64,000 nucleotides of DNA from Archegozetes longisetosus (lineage: Eukaryota > Arthropoda > Arachnida > Sarcoptiformes > Trhypochthoniidae): contig JAEMBT020000009.1 in assembly GCA_018873245.2 (NCBI GenBank), forward strand, positions 16,983,794 to 17,047,793, written 5' to 3'. The notes under the pieces were generated by a model, which did no database searches, was not told the origin of the DNA, and saw only the letters and a list, made by a program, of their open reading frames with translations. Shown in pieces: positions 37,201-50,529 of this stretch (position 1 is the first letter of the stretch; every line of letters begins with the position of its first letter). A program made the position numbers and the translations under genes.

Positions 37201-39342
37201 ATGAATTTGAACCAAAAAATAAGAATTACCTCATTTGGAGTCAAATTTGAATAGATTGTTGAGTACATAATTAAATGATTCGCGCAATACTTCATACAAA
37301 ACTTTATTGAATACTTGAAGTATTTGCTTAAATAGAAGGGAATAGACTGTAGTGAACGACTGCGAAACAATATTAAATTTCTAATTATTTGTATGATGTG
37401 GTAATAGCTTCCAAAGTGGTTCTCAAGTGTTTCCTACTTCGCCACATTCATCGCTTACTCCAACAGCGTATTCAATCCAATCATTTATGGCGGATTCAAC
37501 AAAAACTTCCGACAAGCTCTTTGTTCAATATTCCGATGTCAGAACAAAGTAATCAAAATGAATCGTAAAAGTAAGTAAACCATTAGCTACGAATGTATTC
37601 GGACAAAACCCATTGCGTGTTTCAGTTCATTAGAAATAAATACAGAATAACTGAGATCTGTTCTGGGATTCTGTGAAAAGAATAACTGAGATATGTACTG
37701 AAATTCTGTGAAAAGAGTAACTGAGATATGTACTGAAATTCTGTGAAAAGAGTAACTGAGATATGTACTGAAATTCTGTGAAAAGAGTAACTGAGATATG
37801 TACTGAAATTCTGTGAAAAGAAGTGAAATTAAAATGAATCCAATGTTATACACAAAAAGCTTTAATAAACATAGCTCTTCTTTCATATCTATAGTAATCT
37901 GAAGTTTTCCTTAGGTTTCTTATTCTTTGAATTGTTACATTGTTTGGATTTACTTAATAGTAAATAACTATAAGAATTACTTCTGTATAAGTGAGTCTAT
38001 CCGTTAAATTATAGTTCTGTAATTGAGAGAAGCATAAGAAAGACATAATGAAAAATCAAATCAAGAAAATGTACGTGAATCCTGAGAATGTAAAGAATTA
38101 CTCGTATAACTTAATGTTGAGCAATAACTTATGAAGTCTGATGATAATATTGAACGGATTTCCTGTAAAATTAATGAGAAAAGGTAACTTTTGCAAAATT
38201 ACAAGTATAGACCCTGAACAGTCAATATACTAAGAGCTATCTGCAAGTAAGAATCATTTACTTCTCAGTAATTTTCTTAAAGGAGCTCTAAAATGCTTAA
38301 GTCGGCAAGTTTTTCAAAGTTTAAAAGTTTTGATTAAAACTGAGTTGGTTTGTGACTTATAGTGAAGATATTAGTAGTTTTTTTTAAATAATCAGTACAA
38401 CAGTGAGTGAAAAAACGTCAAATATTTAGTAGCTATATCGCATCAATTTCAAATGTTTCTTCTTTTTAGGTATGCTTCATATTTAATTAGAAAATATTCA
38501 GTCTAAATAGAATTAAATATTAATCAGTTTGAGTCGCCAGTTATAATTATACCCTTCAACCTTCAGTAGATAACACTTACATAGATATTGAAGTTCTTAT
38601 AAGATAACTACAGCAACAATTCATTTCTAATTAGAATTTTGTGCAAATTGACTTATCCATTTGCTGCTGACACTATCACACTTTCAAAAATTAATCTATC
38701 GATCAATAATCAATTAAGGTTTCACCACTACCCGGATGTTAGTTCTTTGGTAGACTTAATCAGTTGTATGAGTAACTCTATCGCTGAACTTCGTATGAGT
38801 AACTCGTCGACTACCTTTCAGATTATGTGACATCAACAAAAATATTTTTACTGGAGTCGGTCTTAAAGAGATTAACTAAATATCACTATTCATTGATTAT
38901 TTAGTTTGATGTCAAGTATTCATCTGTTTTGAGAAATGAAGTTTTATTTCACTAACAGTTTTGATGTATTATTATAACAAAAGCGTTTTCTATAATTAGA
39001 TACTTTTCAGGTACTTTTTAGGTACTTTTTACGAAACTCAAACAAATCAAAGCTGAAAAACAAATTATAAATAGCATTAAAAACAAGCAAAATTTCATTA
39101 GACAAGTTATTTTGTAACAAAAATAGCTTTTGATCTTTAAGTCTCAATATAGCAATTGTTATCTGATACATGTTTCATCAGTCAAACATTCTCTCCTTTC
39201 AGACCACAGCAAAAAGTCGAGTGTGTTCACAGCAACGACTTGGTCTCCAAGTGGTAATAGAAGAAGAACTGACAATCTAAATAGCCACTATAAAACTGAT
39301 GTCATCGAATTGAACAATATGGACAGTGTTATGAACTGTTGA
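22235..39342 (+). CDS. Class A peptide-type G-protein-coupled receptor, six coding exons over 17 kb
   Basis: Coding exons 22235-22634, 32966-33153, 34300-34557, 36759-36869 (end uncertain by 3 bases), 37408-37570 and 39203-39342, phases consistent, about 419 residues. Exon 1: extracellular N-terminus with several N-glycosylation sites (NET, NKT, NFT, NIT), TM1 with GNIGVIL, TM2 with NLAVADILI. Exon 2: TM3 and TM4, with CDRF in place of the DRY motif. Exon 3: extracellular loop 2 with cysteines, TM5 (FFIPVIVMITAY) and a basic third loop after VWRLW. Exon 4: TM6 with CWMP. Exon 5: TM7 with NPIIY and a C-terminal FRC that may be palmitoylated. Exon 6: cytoplasmic tail. The layout is that of neuropeptide receptors, broadly QRFP/NPY/SIFamide-like, but I cannot assign the ligand. 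AATAAA at 39943-39948 suggests a 600-base 3' UTR. Intron 1 alone is 10.3 kb. Confidence 0.92.
27003..27114. repeat. 13-bp tandem array
   Basis: About eight units of the form CATTACATATGAG with variants (CAATACATATAAG, AATCACATATGAG), in GPCR intron 1. Degenerate minisatellite. Confidence 0.8.
29918..30494 (+). mobile_element. 577-bp hAT element with 8-bp target duplication and transposase remnant
   Basis: Flanked on both sides by the 8-mer CTTGGCTG (29910-29917 and 30495-30502), the duplication length of hAT transposons. Terminal inverted repeats start TAAAGACCACGATTTTCGGG on the left and TAGAGACCACGATTTTCGGG on the right. Subterminal regions repeat CCCGAAAA-type motifs in both orientations. 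The interior (about 30187-30350, plus strand) still encodes GLDAERSFSKFRNVL and a following RTKLYLENLKRSTILYLNDD, matching the C-terminal dimerisation region of hAT transposases. Only that fragment remains, so this is an internally deleted, non-autonomous copy inside the GPCR intron. The clean ends and duplication suggest relatively recent insertion. Confidence 0.9.
31146..31203. repeat. GAGCCT-type short repeat
   Basis: GAGCCTGGAGCTTGAGCCTGAAGCC-like 6-7 bp units. A related GAGTCTG/GTGCCTG tract occurs near 63693-63735. Simple sequence without visible function. Confidence 0.6.
33490..33528. repeat. Perfect 18-bp-stem hairpin
   Basis: ATTTTAACTGAATATTCT and its exact complement are separated by only GAA. 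It is followed by several more copies of TATTCT-like sequence to about 33595. No target duplication identified. Confidence 0.85.
33903..33950. repeat. (CT)n(AT)n microsatellite
   Basis: A run of CT dinucleotides followed by a short CCCTCC junction and an AT run, in GPCR intron 2. Confidence 0.9.
34558..36758 (+). other. GPCR intron 3
   Basis: A 2.2-kb intron. The only notable content is a higher-complexity patch at about 35795-35875 that, on the minus strand, has loose similarity to tRNA internal-promoter boxes. No coding exon is needed between exons 3 and 4 for the receptor model. Confidence 0.6.
36870..37407 (+). other. GPCR intron 4
   Basis: About 540 bp. The donor can be read as GTGGTT (exon ending 36866) or GTTCGT (exon ending 36869); both keep frame. 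A better-looking donor at GTATGA would break frame with the next exon. Otherwise nothing seen. Confidence 0.6.
37571..39202 (+). other. GPCR intron 5
   Basis: 1.6 kb with a 35-bp tandem repeat near its start (37645-37825). No coding sequence seen. Confidence 0.65.
37645..37825. repeat. 35-bp tandem repeat, about five copies
   Basis: Units containing AACTGAGATATGTACTGAAA followed by TTCTGTGAAAAGAGT are nearly identical in the central copies and diverge at the left edge. The 35-bp period is not a multiple of three, so the apparent repeated peptide in its reverse reading is an artefact. Confidence 0.9.
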
Positions 39343-40989
39343 TTTGACTAACAACTTATGAGACTACGGGCAATATTGCGGTCAAGTCAAAAGTGAATTG
39401 TCAGAGTCTCATAGAGTCCCGTTTTGTTAATTATTTAAATAATTTTTTCGTTATCCATATGCTACGGATTGACTGAATGGATCATATTTTTGAATGTCTA
39501 AATGGTTGGTAATACATATGTATAAGCATACTCATACACATATACACAAACACACACGTGTATACACATATACTTTATTGTAGTATCTATTGGCAGAATA
39601 TTCTTATAACATAATAGAACTAAATGATTATTTGAGGAATTAGTTTGACTATTTGAAGGGGTAGATGATTGAAACGAGGCCTAACTCTAAGGATATATTT
39701 ATGATATAATATAAGACATTTATGAAATGATGTATATATTTGCTTGATATTTGTTTGAAGTTATTTTAAATTTCCATAAGTATTAGAATTTTGTTGTTTC
39801 AAAATGTTTTTATATTTAAACTGGAATTTTTTCACTTTCGAATCAGTCCTGCTTAGACTTTGTTGGATTCTTGTTTTAGTTTATAGATTGTTAGTTTGAT
39901 TCATATTTATGTATTTTGTGTCATATCTTTCAAAGGATAACAAATAAAATATAAGGAGTGCAATAAAAAGAATATCTAAATGCAAAGTAAATTATGGGAA
40001 TAAGTAGTATGAGTGCTAAAATGTTCCTACAATGTGTAAGATCGTTTCTTCTTTAAGGTTTAACAAATTTCTATATAATAGTTTTACCGACTAAAACGAT
40101 GCTAACTTTTCATCTAATTAAGTCAATTGATCTGTGTAGACATATCATTCAGATGTCTAATAAGACAAAGAACTTGAAGATGAAATATTTAAGAAAATTC
40201 GATATATAAATTTAATATAAGATTTTAAGGAATCTATAGTTAAATGATCTGCTGGAGGAACGAGATAAGCAGCTGTAATACTTAAACAGGAAGAGATTGT
40301 GCATTTTCTAAACCAGCAAAAAGTGATTGTTTCGTAATTGAATACTTTATTTGAGAAGAATACTAAACTAAAAGTATGCTTTTTAATAAAGCTAAATTGC
40401 ATAACTTTATTACGCTAGGCGTTAGTTATTGTAATATTGCTCTAATCCATTCATATACTTTTAGCATAAAAGGGAATCCTTTGGTTTTTTTTCACAAATT
40501 TTCAATATTAATATTATCATAACTTTTTATAATATTTGGTATTAGATTTACAAGTTTTAGTAATTTAATATCTTTTCAAGCCTACTCACTAAATTGCACG
40601 CAAGACATAATTAACAGTACAGCTAATTTCTAATTTAACTAAATTGACATTCATTGAAAAACCATGATACGATAGTTAAAACTTGATTTATAGGGTAGTC
40701 ATTTCAATGAATATGCTTTACAATAGCAAGTATTTTGTATGCATTTTATTTCTCTACCAAAATACAAACGCCTGACAAATAAAATTCTAGACTGAGTTTG
40801 ACCTTATTAAAAACTTTAGTTTCTTTCGATCAAATTCATAAATAGTATATTAAAAAAGAGATTAAGGAATGATCTATATGATTATTTAAAAGAAATGACT
40901 GCCAACATAACACTCAATTAAATAATAGCTTCCAAACAAGAAGTACTTCTTGAAGGCGTTGTACAATTGTATAATTTGCATTATAATTC

Positions 40990-41400
40990 ACGTTTAGACA
41001 GACCGAAATAATTTACTGTTAATTACTTTGTTGATGAAAATATGCCCAAAAGTACAATATATTTAATTCTACAGAAGTATTTGAATCGAGGGGCGTAAAA
41101 AGAAAAGTGGCAACTGGTAGACCTGCAAAAATAGTGACCGAAAAAAGTAGTGACCGAAAACAAAGTAAGGTAGATGAGGAGAAAACTTGACAAAGTTTCA
41201 GAGCAAAAACTTGCAAAACAAACTTAAATATACCCAACAATGTGTTTCATACGTATTAAAAATTAATACGCTAATGATTCAGAAGCAAAATATGTCAATC
41301 AGTTTAAGAAATGTCAATCGTATCAAATCTTATCTTAAAAAAGTTGATTTGAATGTTGTACAAAGGATTTGCTATAAGATCTGAGCCAACTTAAGAAAAA
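40990..41400 (+). pseudogene. Decayed Tc1/mariner-like transposase fragment
   Basis: Translations in shifting plus-strand frames give YFVDENMPKSTIYLILQKY, GRPAKIVTEK and then KLANKLKYTQQCVSYVL. This order (helix-turn-helix, GRP linker, second helix-turn-helix) matches the N-terminal DNA-binding half of Tc1/mariner transposases. No catalytic half is recognisable and the reading frame is broken several times, so this is an old fragment. Terminal repeats were not identified with confidence; a CTGGACAGGTGGCAAC motif at about 41650 could belong to an element end. Confidence 0.55.
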
Positions 41401-44400
41401 TACAAGAAGATGGACTCTTTTCGGTTGCACATTAAGTCAAATTATATTCAAATATAATGTAATTTCATTTTAAAAATTTAAAGTTTCAATAAAGTGTTTG
41501 ATAACAATTTTATGAATTAATCAACTCAGTCCAGAATTTTATTTGTGAGTCGTTATTACTATAGTATTAAAAAAATATGAAAACACAAAGTCTGGACACT
41601 AATGTATAGCCTTAGATCAATCCTTGCGGCTGGATTCAAAAGTGAAAACCTGGACAGGTGGCAACCAAAGTGATTTATGAACGCAGTTAACTCATGACAT
41701 AAGCAACGCTTTATTAATCCAATTTAATATTGATTGGATCAATTTTGATGGCCTTCTATGGCTAAATTAAGCTGATTTTTTCACTCAAACCTATTTTGAT
41801 TGTGAAAGCACGAATAGATAGTGGTTTCAACTCTCTAATTTAATTGTAAACTTGAGAAGTCTGTTAAGCCAACTTATATTGTTTTTTAGCAAAGCATTCC
41901 ATTTCAAACCGATATATTTCAATCAGTTTCTATTGACACTGTAGAAAACAAGAGAAGATTAGGCCCATTTCATTTTGATTGTGAGACTTTTTTGTCACAT
42001 GTTCCCAAACGTGAACAAACTTAATACCAAATTAGTTAAGATAGAATGCCTTAATAAGACAATCTTGCTGTAATTTATGCAGTTTGAAGTGACCCTGAGT
42101 AGAATTAATATGTTTGATCGCAAATCAGTATTTTTCACACTTTTATCTCTGCTTTTGTTGGCAAAATGTGATCGCGAGCCAGCTTCAATTCCTCTTCTAA
42201 AGTAGCAGTTTGAGTGAAGTACCATATTAAAACTACAACGCGAGTCAATAATAAGCTTCAACTTCGAGAGGTAGTGAAGGAGTACCGTCAAGTAATTTTT
42301 GAATTCGTTATTATGATTGATATTTGACTGATTCTCTGTTAAAATTTTGCTTTTATTAATTAGAGATTGATAGTTGATTAGTTGATTTGATCTATGTTAT
42401 TTTAACAAACCAATATAGAAAACTTGCAATCTTTTTCAACTGCTTTCACGCATTCAGTTGACTTCAATACAGAGAATAGAAATTGTTTGCTTCAAGAGCT
42501 GCCATTTAGGAAGCGTTCAATTAGATTAAAATGTTTTATTAGAGACATAAGTAAAACATGTAACATGACGTTAGTCTGACATTGTTTCCAAATCAACTTT
42601 AAAAGCATTTGAATGCACTCAAACTATTTATAGTAATGAAAAGCTTTAAAAGTTAGTATTAGATGCTTAGTGTTAGATCCTTTAAATTTAATATCATTTT
42701 ATTGTTTCTTTGCATGATTTAAGATGATAATACTTTTATCATCTCTTATTAGACAGATTCCATGAGCACTTAAGCTTTACTGAACATTCATTTATATCTC
42801 TTTGTTCTAATGAATAAATTATTGCTTTATATGAACTATCATTTTGAAGATTTATCTCTTCCCTAATAGGACTCGTACTGTGTGTTAAATGATTGCTGTT
42901 TTTTAGATCTAATCACTTTTCCTTATACATAAATATTCACTTTATTCATGTCAACTTTTATAGTGTAAGATAAGATGACTTCATTTATTTGATGACTCAA
43001 ACATTTTCGGGTGTAGAGGCAAAGTATAACCCATTGACTGATTGTTAGAAATAAATTACTATTCATTGAATCAATTTAAACTTTTGTATTTTATGACCAG
43101 AGTTACCACCTGCCCTAGTCTCGCAGGGACTGTCCCGGTTTGAAAAATATTGTTACTGGGACGCTTTAATAAACATATTCCAAGTCAATTTTGATTATAA
43201 AAATTTGAGAACAATAAAACATATATTTAAACTAACATTAAATTATTTATGGAGAGCGCACAAGAATTTAACTCAAACTTCAATCATGTACTTCTGCATT
43301 CTAGCTTTTGGATATAAAAGTAATTCCCTTGGTATATTTTGTCCCTACCTGTCTTCAAAAAAAGGTAGTAACCTAAAAATCACCATGTTACGACTAAAGA
43401 TTTGACGAAGATAATACTGTTACCTTTAGAATTTGGTGCTGTTAATATAGGTCTTCAAAGTGTTTGATCATATGTGATATTCTAGCGGTAACTTTAGTAG
43501 CTTTTAGTACCTTTAGTAACATTTTCAAAAACTAATTTCAATTGTGTTTATCTTATGGTAGATCAAATATTTGAGATATATAGAAATCTAACTCAATGAA
43601 TAAGTTATTGCATTTTAAATAAGACCAAAGGCAAGAAAATGATGCATTAAAGATAGACCTTTAAATTAGTTTGGCTTTTGCTCTGTTGCATAAATTAAAT
43701 GTTTCAGAAGTTTTTAATAATATCCGAAAACATTTTTAAGTATTGAATTCTTTTTATTTGTTCTATAAACCAAATTCATACACGAACTAACTATATTTGA
43801 AGTTGAAGTGAAATAACTTATGAATTATTTGAATACTTATTTGAAAGAGACAAATGGAAACAGAATGCGTTATCAATAAATTCTATTGTAAGGAATGATA
43901 CTATGTTAATGTTAAAATTGAATGTTTTGCAACTCAAAATTTCAAGTTTTGAGTGAATGATAAGAATTTCAAATTTCAGACTAGAACACATTGAATCGGT
44001 TATCAATTTAAAAAGTTATTTTAATTGAGTTACCTAATTATTAAAATTAACAAATTGAATAAAACTTGCTGCAAGTCAGATCTAGATCTATAAAGCTTCA
44101 ACTTCATATACACCCACTAACTGCAGTGCATGCAATTCAACTTAATAGTAATTATGACAAGACATCAATTTTCTTATCATATTACTTTCGTATCTCAAAA
44201 TAATTAATTACAAGCTAATAAGTCATATCAAAATCATGTATTGATATAATTGTTTTACTTAAAGTAAGCATGTATTATATTTTATATTCGATGAATGCTG
44301 AAATAACCAAACAACTAATTTGTCTTCAGTCAATGATAATCTAAATAAATGTAATTTGAAGCTTGAACATTTATCTTAATCTAAAAATATACTTCCTTAA

Positions 44401-47400
44401 ATAGATGAATGACTACCATTATTGATATATGATATAACATTAGTAATTAGCTTTTAACAATCTATTTTGAAAATTCAAAAATCATATCGAATGATAAGAA
44501 AATTTATGTCTTATCAAATTTACTATTAAGTTGAATTACACGCGCTTTCGCTAATAGATTTACGTCTGTATAGTATATATTGATTACAATGTCTTTCATT
44601 CAGATAAGACCGAAAAAGTGAACTCATAATGGGAGTGCTCGTTAATTAAAAAGTTCTACCGGATTCCATTATGAACCGAGAGAATAAAAAAGTTTTAATC
44701 CTCTTTTCTCGAGGGTTTTATGATAAACAGGAGTTTCAAGGTGCTTTCACTCGAAATCTCAACCAGTTTTGTTACATCTAGATCCAATTCTGTATTAGTG
44801 AGATTATTAAATATTTTACTATTTTTTCAGTGTCATCATAGATTCAAATTTTAACATTTGTTCTGAGGCAGCCCTTTTGAATATATTTCAGTTAAAAATA
44901 AGCAAAAAATTAGTAAATTCAAAATTCAGTAAATTCAAAATTCAGAAAATTCAACTATTCGGAAGATTCAAAAATTCAAAAACTTAATCAATTCAGTTTA
45001 ACTGAATTTGTTTCTCAAACGAATATTAACTGTATATAAAGAACACATTCTATATCAAAGCATTCGAATTACAAATAGTGAACAAAGGTAATATATTTCC
45101 TAGAAAGATTAATTTCTCTTTATTTGCCTATAAATTGAGAACAAGTCTATTATTTTAGGAATGTTGGATTGGGTCCAATTCGATCCAAGTTCGAGCTCTT
45201 CGCACTTCCTATCTAACAATACGATGAGTTTCTAAATGAAAAGCTCGAATACTGAATGAGACGACGGATTTATTCAAAACATATCTATTATGGACAGAAA
45301 TCTACATTTTGAAAGCTTACAGTGCATGTCTTGTTTTACAAAAGTAATTTAGTATTACATTCTGAGTATTGTTGAAGTATTGCGTAAAGTAAATGGGATT
45401 TTATGTTTATTTCAAAAAGATTTTATCTTTGCCGGATTTGCAGAAATTATAAATTCTTTCTCCTCATTCAAGTTGATTCCTTCACAAGTTTGTACTCTTA
45501 AAAGAAAAGAAATATTTGAAGGTTATTCGCTCATTTCTATGTATCCTTCAAGGCATTCTATTCGCAAGATTAACGGCTCAGATCTGATCAAACTCTAATC
45601 AAACGTCTAACTCGCAGAGTAAATAAGGCCTAATACAAAGATTCGAATGATTTCTTTGGATATATATTCATGTTTGCGAAAAGAATTATTCAATGCATTT
45701 ATTTTTTTAAACCTGAAATTCTGGAAATTAAAGAAATACATTGAAAGAGTTAAGCTTCCTAAAAGAATTACTTTAGACATTAAATTCAATAGAAATGTTT
45801 GGATTTAAATAATTTGATTTTGCAAAAGCCCTATAAGCCTTCTTTTAACTAATAAGAAGTTTGGCTTTCTTTATAGGAATGTTCAGAATCTGAAAATGTC
45901 AAATTAAAGAACCTGATGACTGGCATAAATGCTTTCAAATTGAAAATGCTTTTGTTCCATTTTCTCTCTTTTACCGATTATTTCAATCATTAATTTTCTC
46001 AATTATTCAAACTTAGAAAATCCATAAAAATAATTTTGAATTACCCAAAATAATTAGTATTTTTTAGAAATATAACTCAACGATTTATTTGTCTTTCGCT
46101 ATTAGTTACTTTTCGAAAGTTATTTAAGCAAACAATTTGTGATCGATAAGTCAATTTCTTAATTTTGAGATGCTCTAAATGCAGAACAAATAAGTATGCA
46201 AATTTTGTCGGCATAAGTTGTCTAATAATTTGTCATATATTTGATTTTCTGTCATATCTTCAATGATTTACCGCTTTAATAAATATTTAAATGCGGAACT
46301 TTCTATTGAATGTATTTTCGTCATCAATCGATTGTAAGTTAGAAATATTCTGAACCAAGTATTGAAATCTTACTTTAAAAAATATTTCCATATTTCAGAT
46401 AAATATCCCAATGAATTGCTCCGACATTTTTTGATAAGTCTTAGAATGCTACAGAATATATATAAGCTTGAAAGTTATCAAAATATCTTGTCAGGCATAA
46501 GTGATTTCAGTCGTTAGGTTCAACTCATTTTTGATGACGTTTCAAAAAGCCTGAATGCTTGTCAGTTTCGTTCACTTTTCAAGTGTTATTTCAACTATCA
46601 AATTATTCTTATGATTGAGCTATTCGTTCAATAGAAACAATTGAAAATAAGGATTTTCATTTACATTATCTATTTGACCTAATTCACTTTGACATAAAAA
46701 CCACTACTTCTATGTTTATAACTTTAATTCAAAATTTAGATATTACGTGAGCGTAACGATGTGATAGATATGGTAAGAAATTTAGATAACACTTTCACGA
46801 TAAGTTATCTTTTAGGTACTAATAATCTGTTGCGATGTCCACTTTTTCATATGATAACTTGTAATTGAGAATAAATATGAAACTTACATAAGATTGACGA
46901 GCACTTTGACGATGTGTATCACAAATAAGCTTTTTTTTATGTAAGCTTAGACATATTTATTACGAAAGCATACTCAGAATCGTTTCAATCATAGTATTAA
47001 TTACACAGGAAAGTATCGAGCCGAATCAATACTTATGGATATGTGACTTTATTGTGGAATGTCGGATTATATCGTTGCTAAACGTGCCGATACGCTGCTT
47101 TAATTTAACTAATTTATACACTAAGTTTGGTTAAATATAAACAAATGTAAGCGTAAGACGCAACAATATAACTCTAATATTCCATAGTAACACAATTTCG
47201 AATTTTTACTCAACTTATGCTTATCTGTGTTTATACTTTGTTCGCTGAACTTAAAACTTATAAAAAACGCTAAAATTATGTTAATTTATGAATAAAGTCA
47301 TGGAATGTATGTTTTTGAGAAAAGTTATAAGTATCTGAGATAAATATAATTTAACCCTTTTTAATTTAATTTTAATATTAAAAATGATATAAAATAATGT

Positions 47401-48937
47401 TTGAGCTATTTTTGATTAGTTCTCTAGCTTTTTAATCCAACATTTAGTAATCCCTCGAATAATTGCAGTTTGAAACTAAATGAATATTTTAGAGATGAAT
47501 TTTTATGCATGCATCAACATGATTGAACAATTCACAAAATTTCTAAATTTCTAAATTGTCAGATTAATGGATGAATCATTCAAATTACTTAGAATTTTAG
47601 GCTTATTATACTAATTTTTAAAATTTTCATACCAATGTTTTATAAGATTAATGGATCTAAACTTTAGTTCTGGTCAGTACTCTATTGCTGCAGTTATACA
47701 GTTTGCAAATAACTTTTAATATGTCAAAAATGACCTCCTTTAACAAATTCATAAAAGTTATAAAGTTTTCTCCAAAAACTCTATACCATTCTTTTCTTCA
47801 TTCACATAAATGGATTTTAAGTTTAGCACTAAATGATCTTGGATACTTATTAATTACCCGAAAAAATTTTAACCAAATAAAGTCAAATAACTTCTAATAA
47901 TTTTGCAATTTTTTCACGATTTTTATATTTCGCGAAAAACTGATAAAACTCGGATTTTATTGATAAGTTATAATATAATCGAAAATTAGGGCAAATTGTA
48001 AATTAACTCTTAAACACGAATAGAGTTTATTTCGGAAAATATTAAGATGCGTTTCATAGGCAGAACTTGAAGTTGGACCCATTTGGATACTCAAGCTATT
48101 CACATACACATATGGCTTTTAAGTTTCAACGACTACAAGTTTTGAAACGATAATCACAGAGTTTGACAGAAAAAATGAAGAAAATGATTTATGTTATAGC
48201 TTTAAAAAATTACGTTCAAAATCTTATCACTGATGACAAATTGTTAAGCTAACACTTGTTATCAGATTCTAAGTCATTCTTATATATTAGCCAGATATGG
48301 TCAATGTTGATGTTTCACAAGTAAAAAAAGCCAAATACGCATCAAATTTAACTAACGTTTCATTCATCAAAAGATTGAATCATTATCAATTTTCATCAGA
48401 GAATAGCCTTTAATTTTGTCAAATAATTTCAACAAACACTGAGATAATAGAATTTCGGCTCTTGTGTTTGACAAATGTAATGCCTTATGGTCAATTGTAA
48501 TTATTGATGTTGTCATCTAAAGATTTGCCGGATGGATTCACTATTGATGTGAGCGTAAATAACTTGAAAACACAAACACCTTTATATCTTGAATCGAAAT
48601 GATTTATTCTTTTAGTGATGTGAAATAAGTACGAAAAATATAATTTGTATTGTTCTAACAAAAATAGATTTTGGAATATATTGTAATGGCCTAATGCTAC
48701 TAACTGTGCATACTTACTATAGAATACGTTGTAACAAAACTCAAGGGATAGCAAATTACTTGTTTTTACGAAACTTGATTGAGTCTGAACACTTTAACAA
48801 TAGGTTGATCTCCGTTTATGGTATCAGTCTAACTTTGCTATACACTCTGACCAGTTTATAGTTTATGCTTTTGGCTGCATCTACCCGTTCACTATAAAGT
48901 GATTAGAGTATAATTAGTTCTCAATGCGTAACAACTA

Positions 48938-49557
48938 GGTTATACCCGGATTGATAGACATACACTTTATAGACACCCACTTTATAGATATTTCACTTGA
49001 TAGGCTTTCGATTGATACATTTGATCAAATAGACGAATTTTTAAGCTATTCAAAATTCTTCTTTCAGTTTATTCACATATCTGAGATTTTTGAAACAGTT
49101 GTATATTAATTAAACTGAAAATGAAGTACATTGAATCTCACATCTGCTAATCTGCTAATCTTATAAGCTTATGAGAACTAAGGTATTTGACACGTGTAAA
49201 ATGCAAACTCATTCGACTATTTTTCAAATGAATGAAAAGTGATTTTAATTTTGAGTCTATTCAGTTCAATATATTAATTTGTTATTTAATTAGAATTTTT
49301 CTGCATATTTGAATTTCATTAATTGATTAAGCTGTGTGATCTATCTGTAAATTATATCTGAATCAAAATGAAAAAATGATTATTTTTAAAAATTATATTT
49401 AATTAGAATTAACATCAATAATCTCCTCAATAACCAGAATCTTCATTAGTGAAAAATTAGTCTATGAAACGAAAAGTATCTCAATCAGTTGTCTATAAAG
49501 TGGATATCTATAAAGTGGATGTCTATAAAGTGAATGTCTACAAGTTGGGAAGACACC
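48938..49557. mobile_element. 620-bp non-autonomous element, copy 2, 9-bp target duplication
   Basis: Same element as 1267-1878: it starts GGTTATACCCGG and ends GAAGACACC. Flanks are TAACAACTA (48929-48937) and TAGCAACTA (49558-49566), 8 of 9 identical. The right end has expanded to several TCTATAAAGTGGAT-like units. Internal sequence aligns along nearly the full length with copy 1, with many point differences, so the two copies are not recent sisters. Confidence 0.7.
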
Positions 49558-49965
49558 TAGCAACTACAACTCTGCCAACCAATTCAATGAATGCATGTTT
49601 TACTCAATTTTTTTGGTGATAACCAGACCCTAGTGTCTATAGAATCATTCTATGTTCTATTGTACTCAAAATAGCCCGCGAATAACACGTAAGTATGAAT
49701 AGCTTATGAATGAATAGCTATTCAAATATTTATTTGATTTAATTTATTTGCCTAACAAAGAAAATTGAAACAATTGTTTTACCATTATTTCCTTCATTAA
49801 ACATAACAATAATAATGAAGTCGAGAGTTTAGTCATAAAAATTTAACAAATTATTGGCTGAAAGTTTGATAAACCTGTCTAAATTTCACATGCGCTTAAG
49901 TCGTTCTTAAGAAAGAATTTAAACTATGACAAGTATGTTTTATTGATTTTTAATAGCTACTCACC

Positions 49966-50218
49966 GTTGCCAAACATACCAGAATTGTCCGGTACAGTCA
50001 GTATAAATTAACCTAAGAGTTCCAGCAGAAGTAAAGGATCCAAATGGTATGGAATAAAGCATTTGATACTTTTAGAGAATGGATTGTAGTGCCAATGAAA
50101 AGGGTATTCAATATATATTATATAACTTTGTTCCTAGATATTTGAACCTTTTCTTCTTCTGGGACTCATAGGTTAATTTAAACTGACTGTACCGGTCAAT
50201 TCTGGGAAGATTGGCAAC
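49966..50218. mobile_element. Short inverted-repeat element (about 250 bp)
   Basis: The left arm GTTGCCAAACATACCAGAAT is mirrored by the right arm, which read on the minus strand starts GTTGCCAATCTTCCCAGAAT. Both continue through CCGGTACAGTCAGT and AAATTAACCTA for about 80 bases. The centre is unrelated AT-rich sequence. Target duplication is unclear (TA is possible). Looks like a MITE, superfamily undetermined. Confidence 0.65.
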
Positions 50219-50529
50219 GCTAACTTAACTACACATTCAATTTAGACAGGCTTTACTTTAATTCTCTGTTTGTCCATTGCCGAACTAAGCTGAGCTGTCA
50301 ACTCAGCTTAAGAGAAATACTTTATGAAATTTATTAGTTTACTATGTCTTAACTACTTATCCAAATAGAAATTTAATTCTTTTTGTGAAATAGCTATAAA
50401 TAATATGATGTACAGTCCAATGAAGTTTAGTTTAAAAAACATTTTGTAATTATAGCTCATGGAATACGATTTTTAAACGTTTTGACTTTAAGATAGAATT
50501 AAATATTGAATAATTTTGTTCAAAAGCAG

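Noticed and set aside
37587-37886. Minus-strand frame with an apparently repeated FTEFQYISQL peptide
   Set aside because: It is generated by a 35-bp tandem repeat whose period is not divisible by three, inside a GPCR intron.
43095-43150. GC-richer ACCACCTGCCCTAGTCTCGC patch as a transposon end
   Set aside because: It partly resembles the inverted CTGGACAGGTGGCAAC motif at about 41650, but orientation is wrong for a single element and no duplication is visible.
45380-45598. 72-residue plus-strand open frame in the gene-poor region
   Set aside because: No domain, signal peptide or splice context; probably chance.
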